Program-made: the position numbers and the translations under genes
Notes under the pieces: model-generated
Told to the model about the DNA's origin: nothing
Database searches by the model: none
What the model saw: the letters and a program-made list of their open reading frames with translations, nothing else
Assembly: GCF_001998865.1 (NCBI RefSeq)
Contig: NZ_CP019607.1
Location: 3,534,001 to 3,598,000 of the forward strand
DNA from: Tessaracoccus flavescens
GTDB taxonomy: Bacteria; Actinomycetota; Actinomycetes; Propionibacteriales; Propionibacteriaceae
DNA length: 64,000 nucleotides
Reading direction: 5' to 3'
Shown here: positions 8,229 through 15,026 of the stretch, in pieces
Layout: every line of letters begins with the position of its first letter
Position numbering within the stretch: the first letter of the stretch is position 1

Positions 8229-9506
8229 GGGTCAAGTCCCGTGGAGTGGTGTAGCGGGGGTTCCTTCGTTTAGGTGGTGAGGGCGACGGGTTCGGTTACC
8301 TCCTCGGTGTTGGTGCCGGGGAGGGTTGTGAGGCGGCAGCGGGTGAGGATGTCGAGTCCGAGGTAGCGGCGACCTTCGGCCCATTCGTCGGTCTGTTCGG
8401 CCAGGACGGCCCCGACGAGCCGGATGATGGCTTCCCGATTGGGGAAGATGCCAACGGAGTCGGTGCGGCGCCTAATCTCCCTGTTGAGGCGTTCGGCGGG
8501 ATTGTTCGACCAGATCTGGGTCCAGACATCGCGTGGGAAGGCGGTGAAGGCGAGCACGTCGGCCCGGGCCTGGTCGAGGTGCTCGGCGACGGCGGGAAGC
8601 TTCTCGGCGGTGTAGTCCAGCAGCCAGTCGAACTGGGCCTCGACGGAGGATGCGTCGGGTTGGTCGTAGACCGAATGCAGCATCGCCTTGACCGCCGGCC
8701 ACATCGTCTTGGGTGTCACGGACATCAGGTTGGCGGCGTAGTGGGTTCTGCAACGCTGCCAGACCGCTCCGGGCAGGTTCGCGCTAACGGCTTCGACCAG
8801 CCCGGCGTGGGCGTCGGAGGTGACCAGACGGACGCCGGCCAGGCCGCGGGCGACCAGATCGGCGAAGAACGTGTTCCAGGCGCTGCGGGTCTCGGAGGTG
8901 GCGACCTGCAGCCCCAGCACTTCGCGGTGTCCATCGCCGTTGACGCCAGTGGCCACGAGCACGACGGCGTTGATCACCCGGCCGCCCTCTCGGACCTTCA
9001 TCGTCAACGCGTCAGCTGCGACGAACGTGAACGGGCCTGCCTCGGACAGGGGACGGTGGCGGAACTGGTTGACGTGTTCGTCGAGGTCGGCGGCCATGCG
9101 GGAGACCTGGGACTTCGACAACCCGTCGATTCCCAACGTCTTGACGAGCTTGTCCATCCGGCGGGTCGACACCCCGGCGAGGTAGCAGTCCGCGATCACC
9201 GTGATCAAAGCGGCTTCGGCGCGTTTGCGGCGCTCAAGCAGCCACTCCGGGAAGTAGGTCCCCGAACGCAGCTTGGGGACGGCGACATCGACGGTGCCGA
9301 CGCGGGTGTCCAAGGGCCGGTGGCGGTAGCCGTTGCGCTGAACCAGCCGCCCCGGCGAGGCCTGTCCCCATTCGGCGCCGCACACCAGATCGGCGTCAGC
9401 CGAGAGGAGGGCGTTGATCATGTTCTGCAGGAGCTGGCGCATCATGTCCGGGGATGCTTCGGTCAGCAGGTTGCCCAGCACGCGGGCGGGGATGCTCCTA
9501 TAGATG

Positions 9507-10598
9507 TCAAGCGGCTGACGATAGTGGTTTGTGGGCGTGCACCGAGAGGGCTGCAGGCTTGGTGAGGAGATGGAACATCTCACGGGCAACGGCGCGCTTG
9601 AGGCAGCGGATGATGTCCTTCTTCGAGAGACCTTCAGCGGTGCGGCGTGCGACATAGGCGCGAGTCGGCTGGTGGAAGCGCATACGGACCAGCGCGACGG
9701 TGTAGAGCGCGTTGTTCGCGGCGCGGTCACCGCCGCGGTTGAGTCGGTGTCGGTGCTGTCGCTTTCCGGAGGAGGCGGGGACTGGTGCGACGCCGGCCAA
9801 GTGGGCGAACGCTGCCTCGGAGACGAGGCGGTTGGGGTTATCTCCAGCGGTGATCAGCAACTGCGCCGCGACTTGGACGCCGACACCGGGTCGTTCGAGT
9901 AGTTCCGGCGCGGCTTGGCGGGTGAGATCGGTGAGTCCGCGGTGGAGTTCCTTCACTTCCCTGTCAAGGTCGCCATGGCGGCGCGCCAGTGATCGCAGAG
10001 CACGTCTGCAGGCGACACCCGGATCGGCCAGGTCGGTTCCAGGCCGAAGGTTGGCCAGGGTTCTGATCATCCTCGCGGTGGTCAGCGGTCTCATGAGTTC
10101 TCGAAGGTCGGTGGGTCCGTTGACCAAGAGCGCGCGAATCTGGTTGATGCACTGGGTCCGCGCCTTGATGGCAGAGCGCTGGACCAGACGTAGACACCGG
10201 ATGGATTCCACAATTCCGTCTCGCGACTTCGGCGTTCCGGCAGCGCGCCCTGATGCCGCTGCGCGGGCAGCTGCATACGCATCCAGCGGATCGGACTTGC
10301 CATCCGCACGTCGAGCACTACGGTCCGGACGGTCGACCTCGACGACGGTGATGCCAGTGCCGGCGAGCACACGCATCAGTCCGGCGCCGTAGGATCCTGT
10401 GCCTTCGACTCCCACCATCACCAACTGGCCGTATCCGACCAGCCATGTCCGCAGCGCTTCGTAGCCGGAGGGTGTGGCCGGGAACTCGCGATCTGCCAGC
10501 TCGCGGCCGAGTGGGTCGACCACCGCGGCATGGTGGGTGTTTGAATGAGTGTCCACTCCGCCGAAGACTTCTCGTGGCTTGGAGCCGTCGTTGTTCAT
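9507..10598 (-). CDS. IS110-family transposase (DEDD recombinase), copy 2
   Basis: 363 residues from the ATG at 10598 (GGCGGAAAC upstream). The DEDD domain shows [19 protein letters not shown] and [12 protein letters not shown]. The C-terminal domain has [13 protein letters not shown] and [13 protein letters not shown] with the conserved Ser region. Full length and intact. The stop is 11 bases inside the element's right end, typical of IS110. Only distantly similar to the other IS110 transposase in this window. Confidence 0.93.
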   Translation of the reverse strand: MNNDGSKPREVFGGVDTHSNTHHAAVVDPLGRELADREFPATPSGYEALRTWLVGYGQLVMVGVEGTGSYGAGLMRVLAGTGITVVEVDRPDRSARRADGKSDPLDAYAAARAAASGRAAGTPKSRDGIVESIRCLRLVQRSAIKARTQCINQIRALLVNGPTDLRELMRPLTTARMIRTLANLRPGTDLADPGVACRRALRSLARRHGDLDREVKELHRGLTDLTRQAAPELLERPGVGVQVAAQLLITAGDNPNRLVSEAAFAHLAGVAPVPASSGKRQHRHRLNRGGDRAANNALYTVALVRMRFHQPTRAYVARRTAEGLSKKDIIRCLKRAVAREMFHLLTKPAALSVHAHKPLSSAA

Positions 10599-10827
10599 GT
10601 TTCCGCCTTTGGTGCTAGATGCCTGGGACGGCACGTGACCGGGCGAGCGGGCGGACAAGACAGTGATGGGGGCGCTGCTCAAGCTCCTATGAGGTCACGC
10701 TGCTCGTCCGGTCACATGCACGGCATCCCCGGGCAGCGAGGCCGACAAATCCCACGCAAAGGCAATCCAAGACGCCTGTCGACAATCGAGTCAGACCCCA
10801 GCCCGGGGTTGCCAGACTCCATTCTCA
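10599..10827 (-). ncRNA. Putative IS110 bridge RNA with readable target and donor guides
   Basis: A 229-base leader without a gene. In the sense of the element it carries, in order: ATTGTCGACAG (10786-10776), identical to the left target flank plus core (10838-10828); CGGGGATGC (10731-10723), complementary to the right target flank (9495-9487); ATAGGAG (10690-10684), identical to the donor right end plus core; and TCACT (10666-10662), complementary to the donor left end. A long stem (10699-10721 with 10631-10652, including CCGGTCAC/GTGACCGG) closes the donor loop. The order target loop then donor loop matches the IS621 bridge RNA. The transcript itself is not shown. Confidence 0.75.
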
Positions 10828-11035
10828 CTGTCGACAATGTGAGGAGCGGTCATCGTGGTTGATTTCCTTTGAGAGAGCTTTGCAAGGGTGAACTCGAAGG
10901 ATCCCACGGTGACCGCCCTGCCGTCATCGACGGCCACGGCCACTGTGGGGGCTACACCACTCTAGGGGGCTCTACTTCATGTGGTGTCGCCCACAGTGGA
11001 CGTGGTCCGTCCGGAGACGGTAGCGCGGTCACCGT

Positions 11036-11180
11036 GGTCCTCAGAAGACCAGCGCGAGAAAGCGCTGGAAACGTGGAACCTCCACTACAACTACCACCGG
11101 CCCACAGTGTGCATGATGGGAAGTCGCCCGCATCCGGGACACCATCACGCGTCAACAACGTCCTCGGCTCGTACAGCTAG
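11036..11180 (+). pseudogene. IS481-type transposase C-terminal remnant
   Basis: Translation gives SEDQREKALETWNLHYNYHRP, then after a shift of reading frame PASGTPSRVNNVLGSYS and a stop. This is the usual C-terminus of IS481-type integrases (WL..YN..RPH...PPAS...VNNVLGSY). Only about 48 codons remain, with a frameshift near 11120, so it is dead. It overlaps the 3' end of hipA by four bases on the opposite strand. Confidence 0.7.
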
Positions 11181-12550
11181 ACGGCTGGTTCGGGGCCTTC
11201 ATCATGGTGAGTCGGGGCGAACGAACCCCGGGTGCTCGCTGGAGTTGTCTTCGCATGCGGTTGACGCGCGCCTCTGGCGGCCGGTTTGGGTCGCTCTGAT
11301 CGGACGCCCCCGGCGTGCGGCGCCAAGACTTCATCGCGGATGGCGTCGAGCGCGACAGCCATCTCAGCGGTTTCTCGCTCGTTGATCCCGTTTCCGGCGG
11401 CCACCTGTCGCCAGGTGCGGAGCACATCGGCGAGCTCATCGTGGATGGTCGCCTGTCGCCGAGGAGTCACCGCGCAGGCCCGTGCCAAGGTATCCAGGGC
11501 ATCGTGAATGCCGACGTGTGTCGTGCGTCCCGCGATGGCGGTGTGCCGAGGCCTCCCGAGCTCGGGTTCCGGGTTGACGTCGAACATCGGTGCCAGTTGC
11601 CACCCGCCCCCGTCGCGGAGCAGCCCCAGATTTCTGAGGTGGTCGTCGGTGTTATTGAGCAGCACCCCGAAGACGACCCTCCGGTAAAGGTCTTCGAGGC
11701 CAGCGTCGGTGTAGCGGCGCAGGACCGACGCGATGCGCGCATAGTCGGGAGGCCTGCGCCCGTCGTCGGGGTTGTCCATCAGGGTGCGGAAGCTCATGTA
11801 GGGGATGCGACCGTCGTCGCTGCGGTCGAAGCGTTCCAGCAGCAGGACGCTGCGGTGTCCCATCTCCACCAGGTGGCTGACGGGTCGGTCGATGCCTGCC
11901 TGCCCGGCCAGATCAAGCGCGGTCTGCTCCCAGGCGGGCACATTTCGGCGGTCCTCGCGCATCGGGAACTTCGCCATCTGCAGTGTCCTGTCGGCCACGA
12001 TGGACGCCTTCGGGCGGGCCCCGCCGAGTGCCGAGGTGTTGGTGCTGAGCAGCTTCGCATACGGGCCGAAGGACTCGACGTCGTCGGAAACCTGGTCGGC
12101 TGCTTCCAGAAGCTCCTGAAGGGTCAGAGAGGCCGGAACGTCTTGCCCTCCCAGCACCTCGCCGGTGGACGGGTCAATGAGGCGTAGGGCACCTTGGCGG
12201 GCATGATCGCTGGCGCCGGAGATGTAGTCCAGGTCATCAAGGTGGGCGTGGGGGTCACGGGCCTGCGCCGCACGAAACAGCAGGCGCCTGCCCCAACGAT
12301 CCGGGCCAGCATCTTCCAGGAACAGCGGAAGCCCCGGGAACCTGAATTCGCCCGTGTCGCCGTGGGGCACGCGCGGCGCGAGGTCGAAACCGTAGCCCTC
12401 GTACATGAACGCCGGATCGTAGGTGAACAGGCTGTTCGCGCTGTCGCCGAATCCACGAACAGACAAGGTCCCCACAGGCCTGTCCACCGGGCCGTCAACG
12501 AGCCGGATGCCGACGTGTCTGGTTGTCGCTCGGGTCGGGCCCGCGGTCAT
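11177..12550 (-). CDS. hipA: HipA-family Ser/Thr kinase toxin
   Basis: 457 residues. HipA toxins phosphorylate proteins (glutamyl-tRNA synthetase in E. coli) and arrest growth. Visible motifs: the GGARPKAS phosphate-binding stretch (176-183), MAKFP with the ATP-contact Lys (about 194), catalytic loop NNTDDHLRN (299-307, Asp303) and the metal-binding MFDVNP (322-327). Length is normal, with a basic/Pro-rich C-terminal tail (about 405-457) that may be an acquired extension running into the IS481 remnant. The ATG overlaps the hipB stop by four bases (ATGA). The toxin appears intact. Confidence 0.92.
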   Translation of the reverse strand: MTAGPTRATTRHVGIRLVDGPVDRPVGTLSVRGFGDSANSLFTYDPAFMYEGYGFDLAPRVPHGDTGEFRFPGLPLFLEDAGPDRWGRRLLFRAAQARDPHAHLDDLDYISGASDHARQGALRLIDPSTGEVLGGQDVPASLTLQELLEAADQVSDDVESFGPYAKLLSTNTSALGGARPKASIVADRTLQMAKFPMREDRRNVPAWEQTALDLAGQAGIDRPVSHLVEMGHRSVLLLERFDRSDDGRIPYMSFRTLMDNPDDGRRPPDYARIASVLRRYTDAGLEDLYRRVVFGVLLNNTDDHLRNLGLLRDGGGWQLAPMFDVNPEPELGRPRHTAIAGRTTHVGIHDALDTLARACAVTPRRQATIHDELADVLRTWRQVAAGNGINERETAEMAVALDAIRDEVLAPHAGGVRSERPKPAARGARQPHAKTTPASTRGSFAPTHHDEGPEPAV

Positions 12551-12852
12551 CGTCGCACCCTCTGCACCAGGGTCCGCTCGACGAGTTCTCGTCCGAAACG
12601 GGTCTCGAACGGGTCGGTGGCCTCGGCTACAGCATCATCGAGGCGCAGCACTCCCAGCACGCGCATCAGAGCGCCGATCCCGACACCCTCCTCGCCACGC
12701 TCGAGCCGGGTAACCACGGGTCGCGACACCCCTGCCCGGCGGGCGAGTTCGACCTGCGTCAACGTGTGGAGCTTGCGCCAGGCCGCGATGTTCCTGCCGA
12801 GGCGCGCAAGGGCGTCCTCGGCCATCGGGTCCGGAACCGCATATCTGTCCAT
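12547..12852 (-). CDS. hipB: HipB-like XRE antitoxin
   Basis: 101 residues from the ATG at 12852. The helix-turn-helix is evident (LGRNIAAWRKLHTLTQVELARRAGVSRPVVTRLERG, given here in outline over about residues 14-48). It should bind HipA and repress its own operon. The frame is open upstream to 13017, but a -10 box (12859-12864) ends 6 bases before this ATG, so a leaderless start here is preferred. Antitoxin before toxin with ATGA overlap is the classical arrangement. Confidence 0.85.
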   Translation of the reverse strand: MDRYAVPDPMAEDALARLGRNIAAWRKLHTLTQVELARRAGVSRPVVTRLERGEEGVGIGALMRVLGVLRLDDAVAEATDPFETRFGRELVERTLVQRVRR

Positions 12853-12853
12853 G

Positions 12854-12919
12854 CGTCTAGAATAACAGACCTGGTATAGACGACAAGGCGGTATAAGCGT
12901 ATGTGCAGATACGTCTAGA
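12854..12919 (-). promoter_or_regulatory. hipBA promoter and operator repeats
   Basis: On the minus strand TTGTCG (12886-12881), a 16-base spacer and TATTCT (12864-12859) stand just before the hipB ATG, consistent with a leaderless transcript. The block CGTCTA recurs: CGTCTAGA at 12854-12861, its inverse TATAGACG at 12875-12882, and CGTCTAGA again at 12912-12919. CGTAT/ATACG pair at 12898-12902 and 12909-12913. Repeats flanking the promoter are what HipB autorepression would need. Confidence 0.6.
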
Positions 12920-13283
12920 GCGGTGCAGTGGTCGATGTCGCCCATATGGTGTTCCCCTTCACGGCCGGGACGCCGCTGCGTTGCCTCGGCTGGCCCAGTA
13001 ACTCGCAGTGCAGCCATGGTGCGTTCGACAGGTCTCGGGTGGGGCGCGGCACACCGTCAGGGTTCAGGCATCATCGCCCCGGGAGTGGGGCCAGGTCGTC
13101 CCCGCGGTACTCAAGTTCATCATCGCCCAAGGGGATCGAGGGCAAGACGCTCGTCGCCTTCGAGACCATCGTGCCGGGCAGGACGGTCGTGGGGTCCGAC
13201 CCACGATCTCGAACTTCAACAAGGCCGTGCGCAGTTCCTCGGCGTTGACCGCCGATCAGCGCAAGTGCTGGGCCCGCAAGTCC

Positions 13284-13557
13284 AGCAGTATCCGCGAAGT
13301 GGCCAACCTGAACCAGAGCATCATGGGGAGCGTCAGGGGCACGTCACACTGCGCACCAAGGAGGCTAGCCGGCTGCCTGTCGGCGGTGTGCCTGGTTCGT
13401 TCGCCTGCACCCGAGGTGCGACCCACGCGCTGATGGAGTTGAACTCGAGGATGGACGACGAGCTCGGAGGCAGACGACCCAGGCCAGACTCGACGAGGTC
13501 CAAGGTCTGGTGGATGCGTCGCGCGCCATGATCCCCGATCCCTGGCCGGGCTCCTGA
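13284..13557 (+). pseudogene. Gene A remnant, copy 3 (frameshifted)
   Basis: Fragments of the gene A C-terminus appear in three frames: SSIREVANLNQSIM from 13284, then VPGSFACTRGATHALMELNSRMDDELGG, then QTTQARLDEVQGLVDASRAMIPDPWPGS and a stop at 13557. Compared with the intact copy it has at least two frameshifts and an internal deletion. The upstream ~330 bases (12950-13283) carry no recognisable gene A sequence or other gene. It converges with membrane protein copy 3 at the same two-base distance. Confidence 0.8.
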
Positions 13558-13559
13558 CC

Positions 13560-14198
13560 TCAGGGATACTTCGCTGCGATCGCGTCAGCGATCGCCTGCA
13601 CCTCTTCCAGCGAGATGCCGTCCTCCTGAGTGGCGCTGGCGACGATGAGCGTGAACGTCGAGGTCTGGATGAAGCAGGAGACGTTGCCGACGATGTCTTC
13701 GGGAACACACACCACCCGTCTGCCTGGAGACTCGATCGGCCCTGCCAGGCCCGTCGTCGCGGTGTCCACCGTGATGTCGTCGTCTGCCCCGGTCACGTTG
13801 ATCTGGGCGTCGGCACCGTAGGGATCTTCTCGTCCGTCGGTGATGTAATACGCTCCCGTGCCCGCAGGCTTCACGCGCCAGCCGTCGACCTCCGGCGGCA
13901 GATCATCGAACGCGACCCGGCGCTTCTCGACCGTCGGGGTGGCTGTCGGGTCGGCGGCCTTGCTCGTGCTCGGCGTGGAAGGGTCAGCTGTCGGTGGCGG
14001 GTCGCCTGGCCTGGTCAGGAACCAGGCACCCACACCGATCAGAGCGACCGCGACCAGCACGGCGGCGATGATCAGCGGTAGCCGGTTCGACTTGCGCGAC
14101 GGTGCACCGTAGGGCTGCTGGGGCGGTGGGCCCTGCCACCCGGCCGCCCCCTGCTGCGGAAGACCTTGCTGCGGGCCTTGCCACTGCTGATTCGACAT
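13560..14198 (-). CDS. Pro/Gln-rich single-pass membrane protein (module gene B, copy 3)
   Basis: 212 residues: shortened Gln/Pro-rich N-terminus (1-40), a transmembrane helix (about 42-64), Pro/Thr linker, and a C-terminal extracytoplasmic domain with the Cys pair (VCVPED...SCFIQ). It is closest to copy 1 in the linker and to copy 2 in parts of the N-terminus. The reading frame and Shine-Dalgarno are intact although its gene A partner is dead. Confidence 0.7.
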   Translation of the reverse strand: MSNQQWQGPQQGLPQQGAAGWQGPPPQQPYGAPSRKSNRLPLIIAAVLVAVALIGVGAWFLTRPGDPPPTADPSTPSTSKAADPTATPTVEKRRVAFDDLPPEVDGWRVKPAGTGAYYITDGREDPYGADAQINVTGADDDITVDTATTGLAGPIESPGRRVVCVPEDIVGNVSCFIQTSTFTLIVASATQEDGISLEEVQAIADAIAAKYP

Positions 14199-14368
14199 AG
14201 ATGTCCTTCACGTCGGCTGCCGACCAGACTAGGACATGTCACAGCCAACGCCCCTGACAGCGATCAACACAATGGCCGGAAGTTCAATAGAGCACCGCCT
14301 CGCAGGTCTCGGCAGTCACGCTCAACCGCTGAATCCCACGGCTCTCCACCCCAACTCCTCAGCTCGCG
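14199..14368. repeat. Segmental duplicate of 1581-1755
   Basis: After the start of membrane protein copy 3 the sequence follows 1581-1755 almost base for base (shared runs such as CCAACGCCCCTGACAGCG and GGCCGGAAGTTCAATAG). This includes the last ~85 bases of the lipoprotein gene, now without its body. Similarity stops abruptly near 14368. It shows that copies 1 and 3 arose by duplication of one block rather than by independent acquisition. Confidence 0.85.
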
Positions 14369-14433
14369 GCGCACGCGCGAGCATTCAGGAGAGGCCCGCT
14401 GTCATGGCGCTCGAGACACCCCCGGAAAACAGA

Positions 14434-14457
14434 AAACGCCCTCTCACGAGGGCGTTT
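14434..14457 (-). terminator. Intrinsic terminator of the tRNA operon
   Basis: A perfect 10-base stem AAACGCCCTC/GAGGGCGTTT with a four-base loop, followed on the minus strand by a T-rich stretch (TTTTCTGTTTTCC). It lies directly downstream of tRNA-Val. Confidence 0.85.
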
Positions 14458-14462
14458 CTCGG

Positions 14463-14534
14463 TGGGCGATGCCAGGTTTGAACTGGCGACCTCTTCCGTG
14501 TCAAGGAAGCGCGCTACCACTGCGCCAACCGCCC
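14463..14534 (-). tRNA. tRNA-Val (anticodon GAC)
   Basis: 72 bases. Acceptor GGGCGGT pairs with ATCGCCC, the discriminator is A, the anticodon stem CTTCC/GGAAG encloses TTGACAC, and the T-loop is TTCAAAC. CCA is not encoded. Last gene of a Gly-Cys-Val operon. Its 3' end faces the accessory island. Confidence 0.95.
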
Positions 14535-14535
14535 G

Positions 14536-14606
14536 AGGTGGAGACGGGATTTGAACCCGTGTACACGGATTTGCAGTCCGTTGCCTCGCCTCTCGGCCAC
14601 TCCACC
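14536..14606 (-). tRNA. tRNA-Cys (anticodon GCA)
   Basis: 71 bases. Acceptor GGTGGAG/CTCCACC, discriminator T as expected for Cys, anticodon loop CTGCAAA, T-loop GTTCAAATC. One base separates it from tRNA-Val. Confidence 0.95.
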
Positions 14607-14654
14607 GGATGGAGGTTTGACCCTCCCCAAATGGGTTGGAGAGACTTTTCTCCG

Positions 14655-14727
14655 AGCGGACGACGAGATTCGAACTCGCGACCCTCACCTTGGCAAGGTG
14701 ATGCTCTACCAACTGAGCCACGTCCGC
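14655..14727 (-). tRNA. tRNA-Gly (anticodon GCC)
   Basis: 73 bases. Acceptor GCGGACG/CGTCCGC, anticodon stem CACCT..AGGTG around TGCCA, T-loop GTTCGAATC. First gene of the operon. Confidence 0.95.
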
Positions 14728-14775
14728 ATTGCGCTTCCCGTTCCGGGCTTCCCCGGTTCGTTCGGTGCGTTGAGA

Positions 14776-14805
14776 ACTCTAGCGCAGGATTTCGGCGCAT
14801 GCCAA
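14776..14805 (-). promoter_or_regulatory. tRNA operon promoter
   Basis: On the minus strand TTGGCA (14805-14800), an 18-base spacer and TAGAGT (14781-14776), about 50 bases upstream of tRNA-Gly. Good sigma-70-type match and the only candidate upstream. Confidence 0.75.
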
Positions 14806-15026
14806 ATCCGGGGTTCCGCAGGGCCGTTCTGAGCGTGAAATCGGCTGTTTCCGGGCATCGGCAGCAGGGCAGATCAGGCCTGGCGGACCACACCGATGTG
14901 ATTCGACCCCAGCCGGCTCGGCACCAACCCCCTTAGCAGACTGGCCGACCGTTTCGATCGGGGCGGGGTCGGCCCGGACGCCCGGGACACGACATTGAGC
15001 ACCCCGGTCGTGGTACCTCACTGTCA
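14806..15026. other. Intergenic stretch before the IS, no gene seen
   Basis: About 220 GC-rich bases between the tRNA promoter and the IS left end. No coding frame with recognisable content and no RNA motif was found. Confidence 0.5.

Larger units (their letters stand above)
9497..10829 (-). mobile_element. IS110-family element, copy 2, inserted in IS256
   Basis: The ends are fixed by rejoining the IS256 reading frame: the element lies between two copies of a CT dinucleotide on the plus strand (9495-9496 and 10828-10829; AG in the sense of the element). A CT core is what the characterised IS110 member IS621 uses. Length is 1333 bases including one core. There are no terminal inverted repeats. 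It contains one transposase gene and a 229-base noncoding leader. Confidence 0.85.
8270..10853 (-). pseudogene. IS256-family transposase, interrupted at codon 9
   Basis: The ATG at 10853 starts MTAPHIVD (10853-10830). The next codon is split: AG at 10829-10828, then C at 9494 after the IS110. Translation continues [18 protein letters not shown]... to the stop at 8270. Rejoined, the gene is 417 codons (416 residues), normal for the family. DDE residues are visible in [18 protein letters not shown] and [10 protein letters not shown]. The downstream part is unbroken, so the only defect is the IS110 insertion and precise excision would restore the frame. Confidence 0.88.
8229..10978 (-). mobile_element. 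IS256-family element split by an IS110
   Basis: The terminal inverted repeats share the inner 12 bases GAGTGGTGTAGC (plus strand 8244-8255; complement at 10951-10962), with a looser match for about 12-15 bases further out. Between them lies an IS256 transposase gene interrupted at codon 9 by the IS110 at 9497-10829. Removing that insertion leaves an element of about 1.42 kb, normal for IS256. No target-site duplication was evident, so the outer ends are good to a few bases only. Confidence 0.75.

Noticed and set aside
10683..10690. GCTCCTAT direct repeat (9494-9501 and 10683-10690) taken as the IS110 target duplication
   Set aside because: Ending the element at 10690 puts a stop codon before the IS256 frame. 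The frame rejoins only with the end at 10828, so the repeat is the donor guide, not a target duplication.
12923..13283. Open frames upstream of gene A remnant copy 3 as a real gene
   Set aside because: They have no recognisable content or credible ribosome site, and the adjoining sequence is a frameshifted remnant.
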